DNA from: Areca catechu
Taxonomy: Eukaryota; Streptophyta; Magnoliopsida; Arecales; Arecaceae
Length of the DNA: 64,000 bases
Direction of reading: 5' to 3'
Assembly (NCBI GenBank): GCA_021397845.1
Contig: CM038043.1
Span: 128,012,013-128,076,012, forward strand
Below the pieces are notes generated by a model. The model searched no databases. It saw nothing but the letters and a program-made list of their open reading frames with translations, and was not told where the DNA came from. Shown here piece by piece: positions 43,018-53,610 of the stretch. Numbering within the stretch: position 1 is the first letter of the stretch; the number at the start of each line of letters is the position of its first letter. The position numbers and the translations under genes are program-made.

Positions 43018-44518
43018 TGTTGACCTCTGGAATGATTTTGATGATTACAAAACATTGGAGCATGTATTTATGACTAACCTTTTCAAGAAATTTTTGTAGG
43101 AAACATTTATCAATGAGTTACTTTATTTCCTACTTAGTTAAAGTTTATTCCAGTGCAATTATATTAATTTATGAAGAGTATTGCATTGAAGATCTCAAAG
43201 TTGTAAAGCCCTAATTTTCATTCTTGTAATCTTGTAAAAAGGGATATAAATTAGAAAAGATGAGTTTGAATAGGTTAGATATCTTTTGTAACTTATTTTG
43301 AAGTATTCGGAAGACTTGTATTAGTTGGAGATTCGATTGATTGAAATTTTGAAGTTATGCTCAAGCTGACTCATGGACCAAGAGCCGACTCAAGGACTAA
43401 GGCTGACTCCTGTTCTAGCATGCCATGAAGAGTTTCAGAGTTTTAGAAATCTGAGCCAACTCGAAGATATTGAGCTGACTTGTCCAAAAGTTCCAAATCA
43501 CTGGATTCAGAAACTTAGAGATTCGTGCTGACTTGACCTAGAAGAGTCGACTCCTCCAGAGTTTGATTTTCTCCTATCTAAGATTTCGAGCTGACTCAAG
43601 CATCTTGAGTCGACTCGAGTGTTGGGTTCAAACTTGTAATGGCTAGTTGTAGAATTGAATTTTTAAATTCTAAGAAGGCTCCAACGGCTCTATTTTGATT
43701 TCTAGGCCCAACAATGGCTAGATGTATTTGAAAACTATAAAAAGGAGAAATTTATGATGGATTAACACAATTCTTTGAATTATTCATTGAAAATTAAAGA
43801 GCATTCAGGTGAGTTTCAAGTCTTTCACCAACCAACTTCAAGAAAGCATTCAAGAAAAGATCCAAAGCTTTACCAACTCATCTTTAATCATTGAATCCAA
43901 CTTTTGAGAAAGTCAAGAAGTAGCTTTAAGAGTATTCAAGAGCATCTAAAGCAAGGTTTCAATTTGAGCTTCATCGGCAACTACTAAACAACTTGGGTTT
44001 GTTATAAAGTTGCTAGTTTCTTTTTGAAATATCTTGTATCCTCTCCAAGAGCAGCAAGGGGCTATGTCTTGTGAGTGTTGAAAGGTTATTGATGAGCCTA
44101 TTAAAACCTAAGTTGGTTTTCTTGGTTAGCCCAGATTAAAACCAAGGGTGTTGAAAGGTTATTAGGTGAGCCTATTAAAACCTAAGTTGGGTTTCTTTGG
44201 TAAGCCCGATGTAAAAACCAAAGGGTGTTGGATTTGGATTGTGATCCCAGTAAAACAATCCGACATATTCTAGGAAGAATATAGTGAAAATCCTAAGTAG
44301 TGCTTGGATAGTGGACGTATGAGCGGAGTTGCTCCGAACCACTCTAAATTTCTTATGTTTGTGGTTGTGTTTGCTTCACTTGTTTGTGATTGTTGACTTA
44401 CTTTCTTCCGTTGCATAATCTGTCATAATACTAACACTAAAAGATTTTCAAAGTGCACATACTTGAAAGTTTTTATTATCCCAATTCACCCCCCTCTTGG
44501 AAAGCCACCTGGGCAACA
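43018..44518 (+). repeat. Element B 3' LTR
   Basis: Starts TGTTGACCTCTGG, ends GGGCAACA. It pairs with 15898-17399 and is followed by GGCTG, the target duplicate. It contains GAGCCGACTC/GAGCTGACTC motifs at about 43370-43620. Confidence 0.95.
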
Positions 44519-44587
44519 GGCTGCCATTCAGATCTTTGACTCAAGATTGTTAGACCTATATGCTGAGTACCAAGCTCTGATACCACT
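44519..44587 (-). promoter_or_regulatory. Element A gag start and primer-binding site
   Basis: On the minus strand the PBS TGGTATCAGAGC is at about 44574-44585, next to the 5' LTR end (44588). A short leader then reaches ATG at 44527 (ATGGCAGCC). Element B's insertion cuts codon 3; the frame resumes at 15892 (CAAATCGGA). The LTR end reads GCAAGA rather than the usual CAACA. Confidence 0.85.
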
Positions 44588-46122
44588 TCTTGCCTAGCAT
44601 AGCAACCCAAGAGGGGGGTGAATTAGGTTTCTTTAAAAAATTAAAGCAAATATGTGCTGAAATTAATGTATTTGTGAAGCAATGCAAGTGTGCACCAAGT
44701 GAGTGAGATGCAATGCTAAGAGTATAAGCAGTAAATGCAAAATAGCAAAGAGCACACATACAAATATAAAATTTTTTGTGGTTCGGTGCAAGCCCAGCAC
44801 CTACATCCACTCTCCAAGCTATCCCTTGGGAATTTCACTATAATAAACCTAGATTGCAGCCAACTTGTTTTCAACGGGCTCACAAGTCAAATCCAAAGTT
44901 GGTTTTCTCACTTACATTCACCAACAACCTTTACTCAAGCCAACCAGGCTTGGATTCCAATTCAAGGCTTGGAAGGGCCTAACACCTATTTCAAACACCC
45001 TTAAATCTAGTACAAGAAATAAATTCAGAGATACAAATTTAAAGCACAAGCAAACTCTCTCAGAGTGGAATATGGAATCTTTGAAGCTCTTGATGATTGC
45101 TTGAGTTGTCTTCTCTTTGGAATCACTTCACAAACTATTTTTGGAATGCTGAAATGAAGGCTTGTAAGCTTTTTCAGTGGAATCTTCTTTTTTGCTCTCT
45201 TTTTGGCTTTGGAAGTGAAGTTCTGAAGAAAGGTCTTGTCTCTTGTGAGTTTGTTCTTCATGAATGAGTTTGGTGAAGCTTAAATACTTCAAAAATTTTA
45301 AAAATGATTTAAGACCGTTGGTGGAGAGCAAAACTAGCCATTGGGAGCTTGTAAGGATCAATTCTGTCTCTCACAAAATATAGCCGTTATAACTGTCAGA
45401 ACCCATAAGTCGATAGTTGATTTTTGTAAGTCGATACTTGATTTTTGTAAGTCGATACTTGAGTCTTCATAAGTCAACACTTGGATCAACATGAGTCGAC
45501 TCAAGTTATGAACATTTAAAAAACAGGGTTCTGTCCTTTTTTTGTTCTCAAGCTATGAGTAGCACTTGAACTATGTGAGTCGATACTTGAATTCTGTGAG
45601 TCGACACTTGAATCTCCTGAGCCGACACTTGATAGAAAATCTTCAGAATGGCATAGTTCTTTATCTTAAATTTTCTTAAGTCATGAGTCGACACTTCATT
45701 TCTGTGAGTCGATACCTGACTTCTGCGAGTCAACACCTAATTCCTGTGAGTCAACACCTGGCATGCCAAAGGAATTTTTTACGTGCTACTCTCTAAAGTG
45801 TCAACACATAGCATGCCATGAGTCGACACTTGACTCTGCAACTTGACAAAAACTTGTGCCAACCTTCAAAATTCAAAATGTTCTTCAATGAAACTTCAAT
45901 ACCCTTTTTGTAAAGCTCCGTTTGATCTATTTTGAGGCCTTTTTCAGATGAGAAGATTCTTAAATAGTGAAAATTGCTTAGCTTCCAATAAATACCTTGA
46001 TACTTTTATATAGAGAATTTGAGGTGCCTATATTGTGAAACTCATAACTATAATTGAAACATTATTATAAAACATATACTCAATGTTTTGTTAGTCATCA
46101 AAATCAAGGGCTAAAGCCAACA
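44588..46122 (-). repeat. Element A 5' LTR
   Basis: Full-length LTR (1535 bp) on the minus strand, starting TGTTGGC at 46122. It closely resembles element H's LTR (58216-59759), which lies inverted relative to it 12 kb away. It has a cluster of GAGTCGACACTTG-like motifs at about 45400-45840. TTTTG at 46123 is the probable target duplicate. Confidence 0.94.
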
Positions 46123-47231
46123 TTTTGGATTAATAACAATGGTTCATTTTGAAATCTACAATTTCTTAATTTGACAAGAGCTTAATTTTTTGAAATCACA
46201 AGTGTAAGCTTTATGTTCAAGTTTTTCATAGCAAAAACATGTGTCATGGAAAGGAGATTTGGTGAAGGTTTCACAATGAAGTTTTTTAGAAATTTCTTTT
46301 TTTATTAATTTGAAACCACAACCAGCTTTGTTGAAAATGACTCTTTGATTGCTCAAAATCATTTAAAGTTTTTCAAAACTAAGGATGAATTTATCCACTA
46401 GAGATTTAAGTTTTTTAATTTGTTCCTTTAAGTATTGATTTTCTTGCAACAAAGTCTCTTTTTCTTTTAAAGGATCATTTTTTCCATTGATTAATTCTTA
46501 ATTACATATTTTAGCTTTTTATTTTCAAATCAAGTTTCTTTAGTTCATCTAGAAGATCAAAGAGGGCATCTTGAAGCTCATCAAAAGTAAAATCTGATAT
46601 AAGTTCAGAAGTTATCTCCTTCTCATGTACCATGAAACATACATTTGCCACTTCTTGAGACTCTTTATCTAAGCTCAAGTCCTCACTATCACTCTAAGTT
46701 GCATCATTGCCCTTTTCTTGACATTCTTGGAGGATTTCTTGAGAAAAGGATTTCCATTTGTAGTTTCCAAATTTCTTACACTCGTAGTACACGACCTGCT
46801 ACTTCTTTTTCTTCTTTCTTGGTTCACCTTTCATGAAGAATTTCTTTATGGAATTTTGTCTTTTCCTTCTCATAAATTTTTAAAATTTTTGAGTGATCAA
46901 TGCCATATCCTCCTTATCATCTTTTTTAGATTTTTCACTTTCTTTCTCATTTTTGGCTCCTAATTTGAGGGCTATTGTCTTCTTTTTCTTTGCTTCATTC
47001 TCATTATTTTGCTTCATAGTTAGCTCAAGAGTCATGAGTAAATCAAGAAGTTCTTTCAAGGGTAGTGTATCGAGATCTTTAACTTCTTGTATTGCAATAA
47101 CTTTTGCCTCCCAAGCTCTAGGAAATGATCCAAGAGTTTTACAAACAAGTTCATTATTAGTGTAAGATTTTTCTAAGCTTCTAAGACCACCAATAATATT
47201 AGTAAATCTAGTAAACATTTCAATGATGGAT
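46123..47231 (-). pseudogene. Element E: copia gag fragment (oldest layer)
   Basis: On the minus strand the frame from 47218 (MFTRFTNIIGGLRSLEKSYT, then EVKDLDTLPLKELLDLLM) runs to 46880. It is followed by a lysine-rich first-knuckle region and acidic linker. The second knuckle TCFCYEKLEHKAYTC is at about 46240-46290, with one zinc-binding Cys read as Tyr. It belongs to the same gag family as A, B, G and H. Element A truncates it on the left and the LTR of F interrupts it on the right, within the IIEMFTRF block. Neither LTR of E is in the window. Confidence 0.85.
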
Positions 47232-48408
47232 TCTTAACCTATAATTGACTTTGACGATGTCAAAAGTTCTTGAGTATAAGTTAATATTACTAATGTTGCT
47301 TGTGAAAATGGTTGTAGGAATTTTATAATGCTCAATGGTTGATCCCATTCAAGAAGAAATCCTCTAAAATGACAAGCTTTAATGGTTTTTAAAGTCGATT
47401 TCAAGTAATGGAAGCAAAAAAATTGAGTTTGACTTAAATAACTTGAAATCAATTTTGAAGGTAAGAAAAACCTAGAAAGACATTTTAGTAACTCAATCTA
47501 TTTAAAAAATTAGTTTTGAAAAGGCAAGTCTAGCCTAGAATATCCCTGGACAAAGAAAGCTATCAAAGATTAGAGAAAAACAATTCTAGAATGTTTGGCA
47601 TACATCTTAGTCGACCAAGATAGTAGCTTAACAAACTTAGTCTCAATAAAAGAAAAGGCAAGAAAGGTTTGATTTACTAAGAGAATATTCAAGCTAATCA
47701 CCAAGAAAGTGAGTGAAATAAAAAGAAATAGAAGAAGGCTTTTAATAAGCTTTTAATTATCACCTTCTGATATTTACTCAGTCCAAGTGAGAGGATTTGT
47801 ATAATCAATAGAGACAACAACTACTCGAGCAAAGCATTTAAGCCTTCAATCATTCCTCTCTAAGCATTTAAGGAATAAATCCAATCATTCAAGAGCTCGA
47901 CTACTTTGGCTTCTTCATAGACTTAAAGATTTTGTCTTTTGCACTTTAAATTCTTATATCTCATTTATATTTGTTATGACAAGTTTCTTTAAAAAAGGAA
48001 CTTGATCTTTGAGAGTTTGTCTAAGCCATAATTGAATATTGTAAGGTTCTTATTGGTGAGCTTATGAAAACTAGCTAATTATAGGGTTTGATTAGTGAGC
48101 TAGGAAAAATCAAGTAGATTGGATTAAGAATCCAAAAAAATAATTGGACTATAATCTTGAGGGATTATAGTTGAATTTTTGATTAAGCTTACCTGAAAAG
48201 TTGATATAAGTGATAAGTTTAGCACCAAACCATTATAAATTAATTATGTCTGTGATTGTGTACTTGTCCTTATTTTAATTTGTCTACTGGTTATTTAATT
48301 TTTGACTACACAATCAATTTTAAATTTATTTTTGGGTACAAGTTTCATACCAAAAGCTTTTAGAAATCTAATTCACCCTTCTTTTTGGATTGTTATTTTT
48401 GAACAACA
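47232..48408 (+). repeat. Element F 5' LTR
   Basis: Ends GAACAACA at 48408. It contains the usual late LTR phrases of this group (GGTTCTTATTGGTGAGC near 48042, ACCATTATAAATTAATTATG near 48230) and the end ATTCACCCTTCTTTTTGGAT. It lacks the dense GAGCCGACTC cluster of B and G. Confidence 0.8.
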
Positions 48409-48410
48409 AG

Positions 48411-48422
48411 TGATATCAAAAT
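48411..48422 (+). promoter_or_regulatory. Element F primer-binding site, decayed
   Basis: Reads TGATATCAAAAT against the standard TGGTATCAGAGC. Three changes are G-to-A and one is C-to-T, the pattern expected from deamination of methylated cytosines. Confidence 0.7.
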
Positions 48423-48465
48423 AGGTACTCAGTCCAATTGATCTAACCATCAATTATTAAAGATC

Positions 48466-48806
48466 ATGACAACCCCAATTGGAACCTTTTTGACTGAAGG
48501 TCAATCAATCAATAGATCTCCATTTTTTAATATCACAAATTATACATATTGAAAAGTATGAATGAAGATTTTTAAACAAACACAAGATCTTAAGATGTGG
48601 AAAGTCATAATCAAATTTCCTCACACATCTACAATTTTGATTAATGGTGAGCTTCTTCCTGAGCCTTAAAGTGATTTGATAAGAATTTAGTTCAATTAAA
48701 TGTAAAAGCTATGAATGCTTTGTGTTATAATTTAGATCCAAATGAATTTAACTATGTTTCTATCTATTTATCTACAAAAGAAATTTGGAATTGACTTGAA
48801 GTTATC
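48466..48806 (+). pseudogene. Element F gag, first part
   Basis: ATG at 48466 (MTTPIGTFLTEGQSINRSPF), parallel to MAHPMSTSLAEGQS in B and G. It is followed by a degraded NYTYW block with several stops and the stretch NALCYNLDPNEFNYVS. Element G breaks it at TTATC (48802-48806), just after GIWN-x-LEV. It continues at 57540. Confidence 0.82.
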
Positions 48807-50542
48807 TGTTGACCCCATAAGTGATTTTGATGATAACCGAACATTGGAGCATGTACATTTATTTCTAACAACTCTTCAAGTATTTTACAAGTTTTTGTAG
48901 GATGATTTAAATGTTCAAATTTCAACTCCTACACCTTTGTTTCTTGGTTGAATTGTGTTGTAATTTATTTTTGTAAAGAAGAACCCAATGAAATAGCTAA
49001 GAAAAATTCTTGAAAAAGGGTTACTTCTATATGTGTGTGCCTTAGAATTATTTTGAGTTGGTATGTTTAAAAAATGTAAGAATGTTGGTAAGAGTTTTTC
49101 TTTGAGCTCAAGTATAAAAAATCCTGAAAAAGATACTCGAGCCGACCTAGCATGATGAAGAGCCGTCTCCACCTACTGGCACGCAGCAAGGATTCTGGTA
49201 CGCAACAATCCGAGCCAAGTCAAAGATAATCCGAGCTGACTCCAATGAATTCGAGTCGATGGAATATGTCCGAGCCGACTCCTTCAGAGTCCAGTTTTTG
49301 AAGATTTCTGAGAATAGCCAGGTGAGCCGACCCAAACCAGAAAGAGCCGACTCTGCCAGACCTAATTTCAAAGACCTGAGAAAGTGAGCCGACCCAAACT
49401 GCAATGAGCTGACTCTTCCAGAGTAATGATTCAAGAACCTGAGAAGAAGAGCTGACCCTAGATCAAAAGAGTTGACTCCTCGAGTTCAAGTTTTTCAAAG
49501 ATACAAGTTCGAGCCGACCCGAGCTATCAAGAGCTGACTCGTCTAGAGTGAAGTTTTGCATCTTGAGACAAAGAGCTGACAGCACTGAAGATTTGGTGAC
49601 TTGACCTATCGACTCGAAGGATCCGAGCTGACTCGAAAGAATCTATGCTGACTCGAACATCATTTTCAGGTATCCAACGACTAGTTCCAGATTTTATTTT
49701 TGAAAACCAGAAAGTACTCCAATAATCACAAATCACCTCAATGGTCTATAATGACTAGAATTGCCTTGGAGTGATATAAGACTTTATATTTGAAGAATTT
49801 GAACTTCCTTGAAGCAATAATTAGAGAGTTCTTCAAAGATTTGAGAGCTTCATTAAATATCCTACCTACCAAGAAGAAAGAGTACAAGAGCATTCAAGTC
49901 AGCCTTCAAGTCTTCACCAACTCTAATCTAAAGCTTGAAGCAATTTGGGAAGAAGCCACTGAAGCCATTAAACTTATTCAAGTGCATTCAAGTAGACTTC
50001 CATCGAGCTGTACCGGCAACTATCCAACAAATTGAGTTTGTCATTTATTGTTGCATTTATTTCAATTCATTTCTGAATTATTGGGTTATTGGTGAGCCTG
50101 GTTGAAAAACCAAATAGGTTCTTGGTGAGCCTTTGATAAAAACCAAGGGTTGGCTTCTTGGTGATCTTAGTAAAACTAAGATAGGTTTCATTGGTGAGCC
50201 TATTTAAAACAAAGGGTGTTGGGTTTTCTTTAGTGATCCTGTTAAAACCAAAGTGTAGAGGTTTTGGATTGTGATCCTGTAAAACAATCCTACTGTATTC
50301 GGGTGTGAATATAGTGAAAATCCCAAGTGGTATCTTGGATAGTGGACGTAAGAGCTGGGTTGCTCTAAACCACTATAAATTCGGTGTGTTTGTGTTGTGC
50401 TTACTTGACTCTATTTTGCTTCTGTAATTTATAACTCTATCATAGCACCTGACACTTTTAAGAAATTTTTATTAGCACATTATCTTGCTTTAAATTTTAA
50501 ATTCCCAATTCACCCCCCTCTTGGGTAGCTACCTGGGCAACA
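48807..50542 (+). repeat. Element G 5' LTR
   Basis: Between about 49140 and 49650 there are roughly 16-18 copies of GAGCCGACTC/GAGCCGACCC and variants (GAGCTGACTC, GAGTTGACTC), interrupted by non-repetitive text. Six contain an exact GCCGAC. It ends TGGGTAGCTACCTGGGCAAC-A. Confidence 0.94.
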
Positions 50543-50544
50543 AC

Positions 50545-50556
50545 TGGTATCAGAGC
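50545..50556 (+). promoter_or_regulatory. Element G primer-binding site
   Basis: Perfect TGGTATCAGAGC two bases after the LTR. Confidence 0.95.
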
Positions 50557-50587
50557 AGTGTCTCTGAATACATTAAAGTAAAGATTG

Positions 50588-51930
50588 ATGGCTCATCCCA
50601 TGAGTACATCCTTGGCGGAAGGCCAATCTATCAACAGACCTCCACTCTTTACTGGCACAAATTATGCATACTGGAAAGCTAGAATGAAGATCTATATTCA
50701 AGCTATTGATTTTCAATTATGGAAGGTCATTCTTAAAGGGCCAAGTATCCCCATGACCAAAGTAGATGGCATGGATGTCCCTAAGCTTGAAGAGGACTGG
50801 GATGAACATGAAATGAAATTAGGAGAATTGAATGCCAAATCAATGAATTTGCTATACTGTGCTTTGGATTCAAACGAGTTTAATTTAATTTTCACTTGCT
50901 CTTCAGCAAAGAAAATTTGGGATAAACTTGAAGTGACCCATAAAGGAACTTCACAAGTGAAAACTTTAAAGATAAATCTTTTAGTGCATAATTATGAACT
51001 GTTTAAAATGGAGCCTAATGAAAATATCTCCGCCATGTACACTAGATTTATAGATATTATTAGCGGTTTGAAAAGTCTTTGTAGGGTTTATTCAAATGCT
51101 GATTTGGTATAGAAGATATTGAGATCACTTCTTGACAAATGGGACCCTAAAGTTACAGCCATCCAGGAAGCCAAAGATCTGAACACTCTATCCATGGATG
51201 AACTGATGGGTTCTCTCATCACACATGAACTAGCCATGCAGCATAGAACGGATGATGATCAGAAAAAAAAGAAAACAATTGCATTCAAGGATGCATTAGA
51301 ATCAAAGGATGATGAAGAGATGGAAGATGACTCTATCTCCTCGAAACGATCTTGAAGATGAAGACATTGCAATAGTTATGAGGAGATTCAGAAAGTTTAT
51401 GGAAAAGAAGAAAGAAAGATACAACAAAAAATTTCATAAACAAGGGGAACACTCCAAAGAAAAGGACAATGACAAAGATAAAGAAAAGGAACAAGAGCCC
51501 ACCTGCTATGAATGTAAGAAACCGGGGCACATTCGTTCGAACTGTCCTCAACTAAAGAAATTTTTCAAAAAGAAGAAAAAGAAAGTGATGGTTGCCACGT
51601 GGAGTGATAGTAAAGACTCCACTTCAACTGAAAAAAAAGAGACCATGAAAATAGCTAACTTATGTCTAATGGGTCTCGAGGATGAGGTAAATTCTCCCGA
51701 CACACAAATTAAATTTACATTTGATGAGTTAAATTCTGCATTCCATGATCTTTTATCGAAATTTAAAAAGGCAAGAGTAAAGATTAGATCATTAAAGTAT
51801 ATCAATGATTCTTTACTCAAAGAAAAAGATGAGATTTCAGAAAAGAACATTTTATTGCAAAAAGAACTTCATATCCTTTCTGAAAACTATAATGTTTTGA
51901 AAATTGAGAATAATGAACTTCATATCCATT
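50588..51930 (+). pseudogene. Element G gag, nearly intact, C-terminally truncated by deletion
   Basis: Start ATG 50588 (MAHPMSTSLAEGQSINRPPL). The copia gag core (NYAYWKARMKIYIQAIDFQL, SAKKIWDKLEVTHKGTSQVK, NENISAMYTRF) is open to a single TAG at about 51110. It continues as MRSLLDKWDPKVTAIQEAKD and then, after a frameshift near 51350, as a K/E-rich segment with knuckle CYECKKPGHIRSNC (51507-51548). A coiled-coil-like tail (KARVKIRSLKYINDSLLKEK) runs to ENNELHI near 51925, where the deletion to RT occurs. The second knuckle is lost. This is the best-preserved gag in the window. Confidence 0.92.
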
Positions 51931-53180
51931 AGACTACTTCTTGCATTTGCTTACTACATAAATTTTAAACTTTTTCAAATGGATGTAAAAGGTGCATTTT
52001 TAAATGGTTTTATCTTCGAACAAGTTTTTGTAGAACAACCACTGGGTTTCGAAAATCATGCTTTTCCAAATCATGTATTTAAACTGAACAAAGATTTATA
52101 TGGTTTCAAACAAGCCCCTAGAGCCTGGTATGATAGACTTAGCACTTTCTTAATTGAAAATAATTTTTCAAGAGGAAATGTTGATAAAACCCTTTTCATC
52201 AAAAAGAAAGATAATGATATATTAGTTGTACAGATTTATGTTGATGATATTATATTTGGTGCAACTAATGAAAGTTTTTGTAAAGAATTTGCTAAGTTAA
52301 TGCTGGGAGAATTTGAAATAGCCTAATAAGTGAACTTAATTACTTCCTCGGACTTCAAGTAAAGCAATCAAAGGAAGAAATCTTCATCAACCAAGCCAAA
52401 TACACCAAGGAAATAATAAAGAAGTTTGGTATGGAGATGAGCAAACAAATGAGCACACCCATGAGTCCATCTTGCAAATTAGACAAAGATGAAAATGGAT
52501 CCAATGTTGACCAAAAGCTTTATAGAGGTATGATCGGATCCTTATTATATTTAACTGCAAGTAGACCAGATATCTTATATAGTGTATGTGTATGTGCTAG
52601 ATTTCAATGCAATCCTAAAGAAACACATATGCTTGCTGTCAAAAGAATATTGAGATATTTGAAAAAAACAAGTAATCTAGGCTCTGGTTTTCAAAAGAAT
52701 CATCTTTAAATTTAGTTAGATTTTCTGATGCTGATTATGCTAGCTGCAGAATTGATAGAAAAAGCACTACTGGTACTTGTCAATTTCTAGGGTTGAATTT
52801 AATCTCATGGCACTGCAAGAAACAAAACTCGGTAGCACTTTCTACTACTGAGGCAAAGTATGTTGCTGTAGGGAGTTGTTGTGCACAAGTGTTATTGATT
52901 AAACAACAACTAGAAGACTTTGGTGTTACACAATACAAAATTTCTATGAAGTGTGATAATACAAGTGCTATAAATTTAACCAAAAATCTTATTCAGCATT
53001 CTAGGACTAAGCACATAGAAATTAGACATCATTTTATTAGAGACCATGTTTTGAATGGCGACATAGAATTAGAATTTATCCCAACTGAAAAATAATTAGC
53101 TGACATTTTTACTAAGCCACTGAATCAGGATAGATTTGAATTGCTTAGAGGAGAATTAGGGCTTTGTGATCCTTTCTAGA
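51931..53180 (+). pseudogene. Element G reverse transcriptase (second half) and RNase H
   Basis: Begins at the deletion junction with IRLLLAFAYYINFKLFQMDV, then FLNGFIFEQVFVEQPLGFEN, GFKQAPRAWYDRLS and an intact QIYVDDIIFGATNE (aspartates at 52243-52248). One frameshift near 52325 separates YFLGLQVKQSKEE and the RT C-terminus KLYRGMIGSLLYLTASRPDI. RNase H (LISWHCKKQNSVALSTTEAK, KHIEIRHHFIRDHVLNGD) is at 52793-53095 and ends LADIFTKPLNQDRFELLRGE. RT fingers are missing, so no active enzyme can result although the catalytic site is preserved. Confidence 0.93.
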
Positions 53181-53610
53181 TTTAGACAATCTAATTTCCT
53201 TCAGAAACTAAGAAAAAATTATCTAGAAAAACCTCCTACAACTTCTCACATGTGTTGAACAACGTTTCTTGAACTCTCAGTGCATCGAATTCAATTTCAG
53301 AAACATTTCATTTTTTATGTAAAGTTTATGTTCAAGTCGACTCGAGCATTTTTGCTCTGGTGAGCCGGCTCGAATATCTAAGTTTTATACTCTTGCTCTG
53401 GTCGGGCCGACTAGGTCAACCTGTTGTCTTGCCTAGCTGACTCAATATCCTGATCTTTTCTGAGTTCGCTCGCTATTTAAGTAGATCTGAACTGTCTTTT
53501 CTTGTACTTCACTCTTCTCACTTTATTTCAAACACTCTATTCCACTTGGACACTTTACCAATCTCTCAAAAACCATTCCCTAGAACCTTAATTTCCTAAA
53601 TACCACTGCA
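53181..53610 (+). other. Element G spacer between RNase H and env-position ORF
   Basis: Non-coding; includes GAGCCGGCTCG and related motif copies at about 53338-53440, as in the equivalent spacers of A and B. Confidence 0.55.

Larger units (their letters stand above)
15898..44518 (+). mobile_element. Element B: SIRE/Maximus-type Ty1-copia retrotransposon inserted in A
   Basis: LTRs lie at 15898-17399 (1502 bp) and 43018-44518 (1501 bp), both ending GCAACA. The 5-bp target duplication GGCTG is at 15893-15897 and 44519-44523. The PBS is at 17402-17413 and the polypurine tract at about 42997-43017. The coding order is gag, protease, integrase, RT, RNase H, env-position ORF. Element C split it in the RT gene (21085-39148). 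LTR mismatch is about 7% over 195 bp by eye. Stops in gag, integrase and RNase H and a lost RT aspartate show that it is inactive. Confidence 0.96.
1..46122 (-). mobile_element. Element A: SIRE/Maximus-type Ty1-copia retrotransposon, minus strand, left end outside window
   Basis: Read on the minus strand, the element runs 5' LTR (44588-46122), PBS, gag, zinc knuckles, protease, integrase, RT, RNase H, an env-position ORF, a polypurine tract and a 3' LTR (1-1172, truncated by the window edge by roughly 100 bp). This order (integrase before RT, with a third ORF) defines Ty1-copia of the SIRE/Maximus type. Two later elements split it: B at 15898-44518 and D at 7503-14553. The right flank TTTTG (46123-46127) is the expected target duplication, but its partner is outside the window. 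A sister copy of the same family (H) lies at the right end in the opposite orientation. Stops and frameshifts show that it is dead. Confidence 0.93.

Noticed and set aside
46123..48806. Possible host gene between A and G
   Set aside because: Both strands resolve into copia gag (E, minus), a copia LTR (F) and copia gag (F, plus). No non-retroelement coding sequence was found anywhere in the window.
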